15,534 nt of DNA from Thioalkalivibrio sp. (GCA_011046015.1 DSBO01000251.1:1-15534), one strand, 5' to 3'; numbered from the stretch's first letter, positions 6,218 through 14,797 are shown. Notes: generated by a model not told the origin, from the sequence alone. Numbers and translations: made by a program.

Positions 6218-6520
6218 CGCAGTGGAGGGAGGATCAGCCCGAAGGGTTGCGCGCAGGACGCGCGCAATCCCGCTGTCGGGCCAGGACGGCCCGTCAGCGG
6301 GACCCGACCGGAGCGAGAAGCACAGGGGACCCGAAGGGCGAGATAGTGGGGTGCCCTTTCTTTTGGTTCTTTTCTTTGGGCAAGCAAAGAAAAGTAACTC
6401 GCCCCTCGTGCCGAGGGCCAAGGAAGTACCCATTAACGTTAAAGGGGCGAAACCTTCGCGAGCAGATTCATACGGCTGTGATGTTCGCAACCCTTCGGGT
6501 CGACCCTCCCTACACTACGG
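6218..6520. mobile_element. MITE-like element with 34 bp terminal inverted repeats and internal hairpins
   Basis: The ends 6218-6251 and 6486-6520 are inverted copies of each other, matching at 29 of 34 positions; the innermost 14 bases (CCCGAAGGGTTGCG) are perfect. Inside are several hairpins: 6247-6267 (arms TTGCGCGC/GCGCGCAA), 6269-6301 (arms CCCGCTG and CGGGCC with their complements), 6336-6404 (outer arms GGGCGAG/CTCGCCC) enclosing 6369-6394 (arms CTTTTCTTTG/CAAAGAAAAG, loop GGCAAG), and 6403-6417 (CCCTCG/CGAGGG). TTAACGTTAA at 6433-6442 is a 10 bp palindrome. No frame through it has a protein-like composition. The CTTTTCTTTG-loop-CAAAGAAAAG part resembles intergenic repeats I know from other proteobacterial genomes, so it is probably present in many copies. 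A MITE or a structured RNA are both possible; target duplications are not evident. Confidence 0.7.
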
Positions 6521-6558
6521 TGCAGGGATGACATATCCCCCGGACAACTGACACCCAC

Positions 6559-6591
6559 AAAAAAGCCCCGACCAACTGGCCGGGGCTTTTT
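6559..6591. terminator. Rho-independent, bidirectional terminator after the desaturase gene
   Basis: Arms GCCCCG (6565-6570) and CGGGGC (6581-6586), extendable by an inner CC/GG pair across one mismatch, are flanked by six A (6559-6564) and five T (6587-6591). For the minus-strand desaturase gene, which ends 26 bp away at 6618, the stem is followed by six T, a standard terminator. Confidence 0.88.
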
Positions 6592-6617
6592 GCTTTCAGG
6601 CGAACGCCAGTTCGACG

Positions 6618-7811
6618 TCAGGCCGCGACCGGCGCCGGCGCCGGCGCCAGGCTGAACCCCCGCAGGTGCCGCACGAAGTCCTGCAATGCCTTCACACCAG
6701 TGGCCTCGGCCTGCCGGCACCACTCCTGGAGGGCCTGGGTGAGCTTTTCCTGGCTGGAGTAGCTGCGGTTCCAGACGTCCTGCAGGCGCTTGCGGTACTC
6801 GTACACCACGCGCAGGGTGCTGGTCTTTTCCAGGGTCTGCTCGATGTGCTGCTGGGCCTTCGGCGTGATGCGGGACTCGTCGCGCACCAGCAGGCGGCGG
6901 GTCTTCTTCAGCGCGCGATGGCAGGAGGCATCGGCCCGGGCCAGCTCCTCGCGCAGCACCGGCACGATGACGTGGCGGGCGTAGTACGAGAGCACGTGCA
7001 GGCGGGCGACGACGATGGCGCGCACGGTCTCCAGGTCGATGTGCACCTTGTCGGCGTCATGCACCGGCTGCGGGGCGACCTTCTTCACCTTTGCCAGGCC
7101 CACGGCCTGCATCAGGCGGATGTACATCCAGCCGATGTCGAACTCCCAGCGCTTCATCGAGAACCTGGCGGAGCTCGGGAAGGCATGGTGGTTGTTGTGC
7201 AGCTCCTCGCCGCCGATGAGGATGCCCACCGGGGTGAGGTTGGTGGAGCCGTCGCGCGGCTCGAAGTTGCGGTAGCCGAGGTAGTGGCCCAGGCCGTTGA
7301 TCACGCCGGCGGCCCAGAACGGGATCCAGATCATGTGGATGGCCCACATGGAGAGGCCGATGGCGCCGAACAGGGCGACGTAGGCGATCAGCAGCAGGCT
7401 CACGCCCAGCACGTTGTGGCGGCTGTAGACGTGGCGCTCGAGCCAGTCGTCCGGCGTGCCCTTGCCGTATTTCTCCATGATGGACTCATCGGCGACGGCC
7501 GCGCGGTAGAGCTCGGCGCCCTCGCGCATTACCTTGCCGATACCGAGCACCTGCGGGCTGTGCGGATCGTCCGGGGTCTCCACCTTGGCGTGGTGCTTGC
7601 GGTGGATGGCCACCCATTCCTTCGTCACCATGCCCGTGGTGAGCCACAGCCAGAAGCGGAAGAAGTGGCTGACGACGGGGTGCAGGTCCAGCGCGCGGTG
7701 TGCCTGGGCGCGGTGCAGGAAGATGGTGACGGAGGCGATGGTGATATGGGTGAGGCCCAGCAGCGCGAGGATGTATCCCCACCAGGGCAGATCGATCAGA
7801 CCATTGAACAT
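6618..7811 (-). CDS. Membrane fatty acid (acyl-lipid/acyl-CoA type) desaturase
   Basis: Integral membrane di-iron desaturase introducing a double bond into fatty acyl chains, probably at delta-9. The three histidine boxes are clear: HRAQAH (33-38), HRKHH (70-74) and HNNHH (205-209), with the extra His176 in GLGHYLGYRNFE. Hydrophobic segments lie about 10-32, 48-62 and 134-172. It resembles Pseudomonas aeruginosa DesA (PA0286) in motifs and in its length of about 397 residues. Residues beyond about 250 form a long hydrophilic helical extension rich in Arg, Lys and Glu, ending in an APAPAP tail encoded by GGCGCC repeats; its last part resembles the C-terminus of ISL3-type transposases to my eye. 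I start at the ATG at 7811; the frame can begin three codons upstream at a GTG (7820), and neither has a strong ribosome binding site. It is probably monocistronic, with a terminator behind it. Confidence 0.9.
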   Translation of the reverse strand: MFNGLIDLPWWGYILALLGLTHITIASVTIFLHRAQAHRALDLHPVVSHFFRFWLWLTTGMVTKEWVAIHRKHHAKVETPDDPHSPQVLGIGKVMREGAELYRAAVADESIMEKYGKGTPDDWLERHVYSRHNVLGVSLLLIAYVALFGAIGLSMWAIHMIWIPFWAAGVINGLGHYLGYRNFEPRDGSTNLTPVGILIGGEELHNNHHAFPSSARFSMKRWEFDIGWMYIRLMQAVGLAKVKKVAPQPVHDADKVHIDLETVRAIVVARLHVLSYYARHVIVPVLREELARADASCHRALKKTRRLLVRDESRITPKAQQHIEQTLEKTSTLRVVYEYRKRLQDVWNRSYSSQEKLTQALQEWCRQAEATGVKALQDFVRHLRGFSLAPAPAPVAA

Positions 7812-7943
7812 GTAATGCACTCGACAGTTGGAATCATTTGGGTGGCGCGTCGCTGCGCGGATGACGTACCGGCGGTCTTGTCAGATCGGCCGCCGACGGG
7901 CCCCGAGCCGAATCCCTGGCGAGAACTTCATCATAACGCCTAA
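7812..7943. other. Intergenic region between hyuA-like and desaturase genes
   Basis: This 132 bp gap must hold the desaturase promoter if the gene is not read through from the hyuA-like gene. I find no hexamer pair with convincing spacing and no terminator with a T-tract, so read-through from upstream remains possible. Confidence 0.4.
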
Positions 7944-9923
7944 TCAGGCCCGGACAAGCAGCAGATTGCCCGATCCGTCCACCTCGACCAACCAGCCTGG
8001 CTCGATCCAGGTGGTGGCCACGGGCTCGGCGATCAGCGCCGGCCCCTGCAGCCGCTGACCCGCGGCCAGCGCGGCCCGCGAATAGACGGGCACCTCTTGT
8101 CTGACCCCGTGTACCGGCAGACGTTCCACCGGCCCGGTCGGTGCGCCGGCAGCCAGCCGCGGCAGGTGCACCGGGGGCGCGGCGCCGGCAAGTCCCACGC
8201 GCAGATTGACCAGCTCCACCGGCATGTCCAGCGCATGCCCGTAGGCCTCACGGTGGGCGGCGTGGAAGTCGTCCGCGGCGCGGGCCAGCCCACGCCAGGG
8301 GACCGCCAGCGTGGTGGCCTGCCCGGCGTAGCGCAGATCCAGCGAGCGGCGCGCCACGGGATCAGGTACGCCCTCCTCCGCCAGCGAGTCGCGCCCCTCG
8401 GCCTCCATGGCGGCGAAGAGCCGTTCCAGCTCGGCCTCGGCCAGCGCGTCCAGCAGACCCTGTCGGGTGCGCGAGAGCTGGCGGCCGGGCGGGGCCACCA
8501 GCATGCCCAGGGCGGAGAGCACGCCGCCGTGCATGGGCACCAGGGCGCGGCCCATGCCGAGCGCATCGGCCAGGGCGCAGACGTGCAGGCCGCCGGCGCC
8601 GCCGAAGGGCATCAGAGTGAAGCCGCGCGGGTCGATGCCGCGCTGCACCGAGATCACGCGCAGGGCCTGGGCCATGTGCTCGTTGGCGATCTTGAGAATC
8701 CCCTCGGCGGCCGCCTCGACGGAGAGCCCCAGCCGCTCGGCCAGTGGGCGCATGGCGGCGCGGGCCGCCGCGACGTCCACCGGCAGACCCCCACCCAGGC
8801 GGGTGCTGCCCGGCAGGTGGCCGAGGATGAGGTTCGCGTCGGTGACGGTAGGCTCGCCCCCACCCTGCCCGTAGCAGGCGGGCCCGGGCGCGGCCCCGGC
8901 CGACTGCGGCCCCACCTGCAGCAGGCCGCCGGCATCGATCCAGGCGATGGAACCGCCGCCGGCGCCGATGGTGTGCATGTCGACCATGGGCACGGCCACC
9001 GGATAGCCCGCGATCTCGCTCTCGCTGATGAGCCCGATCTCGCCGTCGATCATGGCGACATCGGTGGAGGTGCCGCCCATGTCGAAGGTGAGCAGCCGCT
9101 CACGGGCCGACTCGCGCGCCACGTGGCGCGCACCCATGAGCCCGCCGGCCGGACCTGACAACAGGAGCTGCACGGCCTGCTCGCCGGCCTGGTCGGCGCT
9201 GATCGTACCGCCGTGGCTCTGCATGACCTTGAGCCGGGCCGGCGTGATGCCCGCCTCCAGGCGCGCGAGGTAGCCCTGCATCAAGGGGCCGACGTAGGCG
9301 TTGAGCCAGGTAGCCATGCTGCGCTCGTACTCGCGGTACTCGGGCAACACCTGCGAGGAGCGGGAGACGAACAGGCCCTCGGGCACCGCGGCCTCGACGG
9401 CCCGCTCGAAGCGGTCGTCGACGAAGGCGAACAGCAGGTTGATGGCCACCGCCTCGGGGGCGAGACGCGCCAGTTCGGCACGCAAGGCCGCCAGGTCGTC
9501 CCCGGTGAGCGGCTCGACCACGCTGCCGTCGGCGGCGAGCCGCCCGCCGGTCTCCAGGCAGAGTTCGGCCGGCACGGGCGGGGATACCGGCGGCGGCTGC
9601 AGATCGTAGAGGTCGCGCCGTGCCTGGCGGCCGATGGTGAGCACGTCGGCCAGGCCCCGGTTGGTCACGTAGGCCGTGCGCACGCCCCTGCCCTCGAGCA
9701 CCGCATTGGTGGCCACGGTGGAGCCGTGGATCACGCGCAGGCCCCGCAGGTCGAGCCCGAGCTCGCGGATGCCCTCGAGGATCGCCCGCTCGGGGGCCTC
9801 GGGCGTGGACAGCACCTTGTGCACGCGAAAGCCCGCGCCGTCGAAATAGACGAAGTCGGTGAAGGTGCCGCCGGTGTCCACGCCCAGCAGCCGCGGGGAA
9901 CCCGGGGAGGGGGAATCGGTCAT
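7944..9923 (-). CDS. Hydantoinase/oxoprolinase family protein, HyuA-like, without HyuB
   Basis: A 659-residue ATP-dependent amidohydrolase subunit of the N-methylhydantoinase A/5-oxoprolinase/acetone carboxylase beta family. Motifs: GVDTGGTFTD (14-23), HGSTVATNAVLEG (66-78), FDMGGTSTD (280-288), IGAGGGSI (319-326), GPACYGQGG (347-355) and TDANLILG (361-368), the two GG(T)xTD motifs being the ASKHA-type phosphate-binding loops. The N-terminal, central and C-terminal parts appear complete for a HyuA subunit. Characterised enzymes need a HyuB partner; none is encoded next to it, since the downstream gene is the desaturase and the upstream region is divergent. ATG at 9923; the Shine-Dalgarno is weak. 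The substrate (hydantoin, 5-oxoproline or another cyclic amide or ketone) cannot be told from sequence. Confidence 0.9.
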   Translation of the reverse strand: MTDSPSPGSPRLLGVDTGGTFTDFVYFDGAGFRVHKVLSTPEAPERAILEGIRELGLDLRGLRVIHGSTVATNAVLEGRGVRTAYVTNRGLADVLTIGRQARRDLYDLQPPPVSPPVPAELCLETGGRLAADGSVVEPLTGDDLAALRAELARLAPEAVAINLLFAFVDDRFERAVEAAVPEGLFVSRSSQVLPEYREYERSMATWLNAYVGPLMQGYLARLEAGITPARLKVMQSHGGTISADQAGEQAVQLLLSGPAGGLMGARHVARESARERLLTFDMGGTSTDVAMIDGEIGLISESEIAGYPVAVPMVDMHTIGAGGGSIAWIDAGGLLQVGPQSAGAAPGPACYGQGGGEPTVTDANLILGHLPGSTRLGGGLPVDVAAARAAMRPLAERLGLSVEAAAEGILKIANEHMAQALRVISVQRGIDPRGFTLMPFGGAGGLHVCALADALGMGRALVPMHGGVLSALGMLVAPPGRQLSRTRQGLLDALAEAELERLFAAMEAEGRDSLAEEGVPDPVARRSLDLRYAGQATTLAVPWRGLARAADDFHAAHREAYGHALDMPVELVNLRVGLAGAAPPVHLPRLAAGAPTGPVERLPVHGVRQEVPVYSRAALAAGQRLQGPALIAEPVATTWIEPGWLVEVDGSGNLLLVRA

Positions 9924-9944
9924 TCAGGTTGTCATCGAAGTGTC

Positions 9945-9975
9945 ATTACAAGGCCTGTCGCCGCACTGTTACAAT
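9945..9975. promoter_or_regulatory. Overlapping divergent promoters for hyuA-like gene and ABC operon
   Basis: TTACAA occurs at 9946-9951 and again at 9969-9974. On the plus strand the first is a weak -35 and TACAAT (9970-9975), preceded by TGT as an extended -10, is the -10, with 18 bp between. On the minus strand the complement of 9969-9974 is TTGTAA (-35) and the complement of 9945-9950 is TGTAAT (-10), also with 18 bp. The two promoters would use the same 31 bp in opposite directions, starting near 9982 (plus) and 9938 (minus). Confidence 0.5.
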
Positions 9976-10040
9976 CCCGTGATACAGGACGGAACGATGC
10001 GCGGCGACGCGCCCAACAAGAAGAACGCAGTTTAAGGGAT

Positions 10041-10984
<944 letters not shown>

Positions 10985-10988
<4 letters not shown>

Positions 10989-11740
10989 TCGCCACCATCG
11001 CCCGCACCGAGTTCCGCCGCCTGTTCTTCTCGCCGCTGGCCTGGGCCATCCTGGCCGTGAGCCAGTTCGTGCTCGCCCTGCTGTTCCTGGTCTTCACCGA
11101 GAGTTTTCTCACCGAGATCCAGCCGACCTACGCCGGCCAGCCGGGGGCCCCGGGGGTGACCGACGCGGTGGGCTCGCCGCTGTTCTTCTGGGCGGCCTTC
11201 ATCATGCTCGCCATCATGCCGCTGCTGACCATGCGCCTGATCGCCGACGAGCGCCAGGCCGGCACGCTCACCCTGCTGGTCTCCGCGCCCATTTCCAGCG
11301 CCCAGATCGTGCTCGGCAAGTACCTGGGCCTGCTGGGCTTCATCGTGGTGATGATCGCGATGGTGATGCTGATGCCGCTCTCGCTGGCGGCCGGCACCAG
11401 CCTCGACTGGGGCAAGCTCGCCGCCAGCGCGCTGGGGCTGCTGCTGCTGCTCGGCTCCTTCGGTGCTGCGGGGCTGTACCTCTCCAGCCTCACCCAGCAG
11501 CCGCTGGTGGCCGCCGTGAGCAGCTTCGGGCTGCTGCTGTTCCTGGTGGTGCTCTATATCTCCGGCAGCACCCAGTCTTCGGCCAGCGAGCTGTTCGTCT
11601 ACATCTCGCACTACGGCCACTTCCTGTCCTTCCTGCAGGGCGTGTTCGACACCAGCGACCTGGCCTATTACCTGCTGTTCATTGCGACCTTCCTGGTGCT
11701 GACCATCCGGCGCCTGGACAACGACCGCCTGCAACGCTGA
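10985..11740 (+). CDS. ABC-2 type permease, GldF-like
   Basis: An inner membrane permease of 251 residues with six predicted membrane segments at about 17-38, 65-86, 113-137, 145-168, 173-193 and 224-241. Between segments 2 and 3 lies RLIADERQAGTLTLLVSAPIS (84-104), the conserved cytoplasmic coupling motif of ABC-2 permeases (ER..GT...L..P). The start codon overlaps the ATPase stop by 4 nt. Together with the ATPase and the GldG-like protein it matches the gliding-type ABC transporter set; the transported substrate is unknown. Confidence 0.9.
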
Positions 11741-11755
11741 GCCGACCCGCGACCC

Positions 11756-13111
11756 ATGAAGATCGACGCCGCATCCCGCCGCCTCACCCGCGTCCAGAAC
11801 ATCGCCTTTATCGTGCTGCTGCTCGCCGCCGTCGGCCTGCTGGCCTGGCTGAGCCTGCAGTACCGCTTCGAGGCCGACTGGACCGTGGGCAACCGCAACA
11901 CCCTGAGTGCGGAGACGCAGGAGCTGCTCTCGCGCATCGAGGGCGAGCTGCGCATCACCGCCTATGTTTCGGATGACGCGGAGCTGCATCGCCGCGTGAC
12001 CGACCGCATCGATCGCTACCGGCGCCACAAGGCCGACGTGAGCCTGCACTTCGTCAACCCGGACCTCGAACCGGAGCGCGCCCGGGTCGACGAGATCCAG
12101 CGCCCCGGCCAGCTCGTGCTGCGCCTGGGCGAGCGCAAGGAGGTGGTGGGCGACCTGGCCGAGCAGACCATGGCCAACGCCCTGCAGCGCCTGACGCGCG
12201 GCGAGGAGCGCTGGGTGCTGTTCCTCGAGGGCCACGGCGAGCGCGCACTCGCCGGCACGGACAGCAAGGGTCTGGCCCAGCTCGCCCAGGTGCTGGAGCG
12301 CTCGGGCCTCGGCCTGCGTCCGCTCAACCTGGTGCGTACCCCCGCCATCCCGGACAATATCGCCCTGCTGGTGATCGCCGCCCCGCAGCAGCCGCTGCTC
12401 GAAGGCGAGGTCGACCTGATCCGCCAATACGTCGACAACGGCGGCGCCCTGTTATGGCTGGTCGAACCCGGCGAGCTGCAGGGCCTGGCGCCGCTGGCCG
12501 AGCACCTGGGCATCGACCTGCCCGATGGCCTGCTGGTGGATGCCAACCAGCAGCTGCGCTCGCTGCTGGGCATGGACCATCCGGCCATCATCCCGGTGGC
12601 CGAGTATGGGCGCCACCCGGCGACGGCGGGCATGGAGGTCTTCACCCTGTTCCCCATCGCGCGGCCGGTGCGCTCGCTTGGCAGCGAGGCCTTCACACAG
12701 CAGCCGCTGCTCACCACCCTCACCGATACCTGGCTCGAAACCGGCCCGCTGGAGGGCGACATCAGCTTCGACGCAGAGGCCGGCGACCAGCCCGGGCCGC
12801 TGACCCTCGGCCTGGCCCTCACCCGCGAGAAGGAAGACAGCGAGCAACGCATCGCCGTGATCGGCGACGCCGACTTCCTCTCCAACGGCTTTCTGGGCCA
12901 CGGCGGCAACCTGGACCTGGCCACCAGCCTGACCAACTGGCTCGCCGCCGACGACACCCTGATCGCCATCACCAGCCGCAGCGCGCCGGACACCCGGCTC
13001 GACATCTCGCCGGGCTATGGCTACACGGTCGCGATCTTCTTCCTGTTCGTGTTGCCGCTGGCCCTGCTGGCCGCCGGCGTCACCATCTGGCTGCGCCGCC
13101 GCAGGGCCTGA
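11756..13111 (+). CDS. GldG-like ABC auxiliary membrane protein
   Basis: A 451-residue protein with one N-terminal membrane segment (about 14-36), a large periplasmic part and a C-terminal membrane segment (about 424-445) followed by an arginine-rich tail, the topology of the ABC_transp_aux (GldG) family. The start of the soluble part, RFEADWTVGNRNTLSAET, and the later LFLEGHGERAL, LLVIAAPQQPL and RIAVIGDADFLSNGF motifs are characteristic of that family's Rossmann-like region. It follows the permease by 15 nt. In Bacteroidetes GldG works with GldA and GldF in gliding; here it presumably assists the same transporter, but the physiological role is unknown. Confidence 0.88.
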   Translation: MKIDAASRRLTRVQNIAFIVLLLAAVGLLAWLSLQYRFEADWTVGNRNTLSAETQELLSRIEGELRITAYVSDDAELHRRVTDRIDRYRRHKADVSLHFVNPDLEPERARVDEIQRPGQLVLRLGERKEVVGDLAEQTMANALQRLTRGEERWVLFLEGHGERALAGTDSKGLAQLAQVLERSGLGLRPLNLVRTPAIPDNIALLVIAAPQQPLLEGEVDLIRQYVDNGGALLWLVEPGELQGLAPLAEHLGIDLPDGLLVDANQQLRSLLGMDHPAIIPVAEYGRHPATAGMEVFTLFPIARPVRSLGSEAFTQQPLLTTLTDTWLETGPLEGDISFDAEAGDQPGPLTLGLALTREKEDSEQRIAVIGDADFLSNGFLGHGGNLDLATSLTNWLAADDTLIAITSRSAPDTRLDISPGYGYTVAIFFLFVLPLALLAAGVTIWLRRRRA

Positions 13112-13129
13112 GGCGTCGAGGAGTCCCAC

Positions 13130-13984
13130 ATGGCCAGCCAGCGCACCCGCCTCCTGATCAACCTCGGCCTGCTGCTCGCGGTCGCCGTACTGGCCGCCAT
13201 CGCGCTCCTGGGCCGCGGCACGGACGCCCCGGGCGAGCGGCTCACCGCCCTGGACCCCGAGCGCGTCGCGCGCATCACGGTACACGGCGAAGACCAGCCC
13301 CCCGTGCGCCTGGAACGGCGCGGCGCGCACTGGTGGCTGACGAGCCCCTGGGAACTGGAGGCGAGCCCGCGGCGTATCGCCGATCTCGCGGCCCTCGCGA
13401 ACGCGCCAAGCCGGGCCGCCTACGCGGCCGCCACCCTCGACCTGGCACGCTACGGCCTCGCCCCGCCCCGCATGCGCCTGGAACTCGATGACACCGTGAT
13501 CGAGTTCGGCGCCACCAACCCGGTGACCCGCCAGCGCTACGCCCGCGTCGGCGACACGGTGCACCTGATCGACGACACGCACACCTACCTCCTCAACGCC
13601 ACCACCGAGAGCTACCTCGGCCCGCGCCTGCTGCCGCGCGAGGCGCAGATCGTCACGCTGGCACTGCCCGACCGGCGCATCGAGCGCGACGCCACCGGCG
13701 GCTGGCGCACCGACGGCGCAGAGACCACCCCGGACGATGCGCAGGCCCTGATCGATGCCTGGCGGCGCGCCGAGGCCCTGTGGGCCCGGCCCTTCATCCC
13801 GCAGGACGACCTCCCCGAGGTACGCATCACCCTGGCGGACGGCCAGGTGCTGCGCTTCGCCGTGGCCGGCACCGCCCCCGACCTCTTGCTGGCGCGCCCG
13901 GACCTGGGCTTCGTCTACACCCTGCCGGCGGAGGCAGCGGCAGGGTTGCTGGATACGCCGGGGGCCGCGGAAGAACGCGACTAA
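13130..13984 (+). CDS. DUF4340-like membrane-anchored protein
   Basis: A 284-residue protein with one N-terminal membrane anchor (about 8-27) and the remainder predicted periplasmic. The soluble part begins with LTALDPERVARITVHGEDQPPVRLERRGAHWWLTSP-type sequence and later WRTDG and QVLRFAVAG segments, the beta-rich repeated pattern of DUF4340 proteins, which commonly lie next to GldG-type genes. GAGGAG about seven nt upstream of the ATG at 13130 fixes the start; the GldG-like gene ends 18 nt before. It is the last gene of the ABC operon. No enzymatic motif is visible; a structural or accessory role is inferred. Confidence 0.82.
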   Translation: MASQRTRLLINLGLLLAVAVLAAIALLGRGTDAPGERLTALDPERVARITVHGEDQPPVRLERRGAHWWLTSPWELEASPRRIADLAALANAPSRAAYAAATLDLARYGLAPPRMRLELDDTVIEFGATNPVTRQRYARVGDTVHLIDDTHTYLLNATTESYLGPRLLPREAQIVTLALPDRRIERDATGGWRTDGAETTPDDAQALIDAWRRAEALWARPFIPQDDLPEVRITLADGQVLRFAVAGTAPDLLLARPDLGFVYTLPAEAAAGLLDTPGAAEERD

Positions 13985-14164
13985 CCGCCGATAGACCGTG
14001 GAGCGCCGTCCCGCACAGACGCCTCGCCATCCCCCCGCCCACCGGGCCACACCGGAACCTTGGTGTTCGTTCGCGGACCGATGACAGACACCCCTGGTTT
14101 ACAGCCTTCGCCGGTTGTGCCACGGTTTCGCTTTGGCATGGCCATGCCCTTCAGGAGAACACAC
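13985..14164. other. Intergenic region upstream of the lipoprotein gene
   Basis: These 180 bp contain no gene. A perfect 14 bp palindrome GGCATGGCCATGCC (14135-14148) ends four bases before the AGGAG ribosome binding site (14153-14157). I find no convincing promoter hexamers and no T-tract terminator for the ABC operon. Confidence 0.5.
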
Positions 14165-14797
14165 ATGCAGATCATCAAGGGACTGCGCGTTGCGCTGACC
14201 GCCGGGGTGCTGGCCCTGATCCTCGGCGCCTGCGCGACGCCGGAGCCCCGCCCGGATGAGGCGGACGCGCAGGCGGCCACGACAGACAGCGCGCTCGATC
14301 GCCAGCTCAAGGAGTGCTACCTGATCGGACAGATGTACCTCTGGTCGGTCAAGGACTTCAGCCAGGGACTGCCGCTGGAAACGGCACAGGACACCAGCCG
14401 CCGCGCCTTCTTCAACGACGTGCCGCAGCTCGCCGACTACCAGCACTCCATCGCCCAGGTGGTGTACCAGGAGCGCCCGCCGGACAGCTACCCCGCCAGC
14501 CGCTACCTGCGCATCAAGTACGCGGAATGCGCCAAGACCGTGAGCGACGTCGAGCTCGGCCAGAAGTCGACCATGTGCTTCAACCTGGTGCTGCTCTCGG
14601 AGGTGGTGCACGAGATGCGCGACGCCGGCCGGACCCGAGAAGAAGTCGCCGAGGCCTTCGCCGCCACCAACCAGCGCCTGGAATCCTACACGCCCATGAT
14701 CAGCGCCATCTTCGCCAGCGACGGCTCCCGCGAGGACTACAACGCGGGCCTCTACACCCGCTGCCTCACGAGCTACGCCCTGCAGTCCGCGGAGTGA
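14165..14797 (+). CDS. Outer membrane lipoprotein of unknown function
   Basis: I do not recognise this family. The 210-residue product starts with a lipoprotein signal peptide: positively charged MQIIKGLR, a hydrophobic core and a lipobox LGAC with the lipidated Cys23; the following residue is Ala, which predicts sorting to the outer membrane. The mature part is mostly helical and has four further cysteines, Cys51, Cys122, Cys138 and Cys200, each flanked by aromatic or hydrophobic residues (ECYLIG, AECAKT, TMCFNL, TRCLTS), suitable for two disulfides. AGGAG at 14153-14157 fixes the ATG; a longer frame from 14060 is not supported. It lies 180 bp after the ABC/GldG/DUF4340 operon on the same strand; a link to that system is possible but not shown. 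Confidence 0.85.
   Translation: MQIIKGLRVALTAGVLALILGACATPEPRPDEADAQAATTDSALDRQLKECYLIGQMYLWSVKDFSQGLPLETAQDTSRRAFFNDVPQLADYQHSIAQVVYQERPPDSYPASRYLRIKYAECAKTVSDVELGQKSTMCFNLVLLSEVVHEMRDAGRTREEVAEAFAATNQRLESYTPMISAIFASDGSREDYNAGLYTRCLTSYALQSAE

Noticed and set aside
6107..6551. Several small frames in the rpmG-desaturase spacer
   Set aside because: They lie across inverted repeats and hairpins, have low-complexity or antisense-like composition, and no ribosome binding sites or family motifs.
9213..10040. Very long N-terminal extension of the ABC ATPase
   Set aside because: It runs antisense through the hyuA-like gene; the ATPase family start and a ribosome binding site fit the ATG at 10041.
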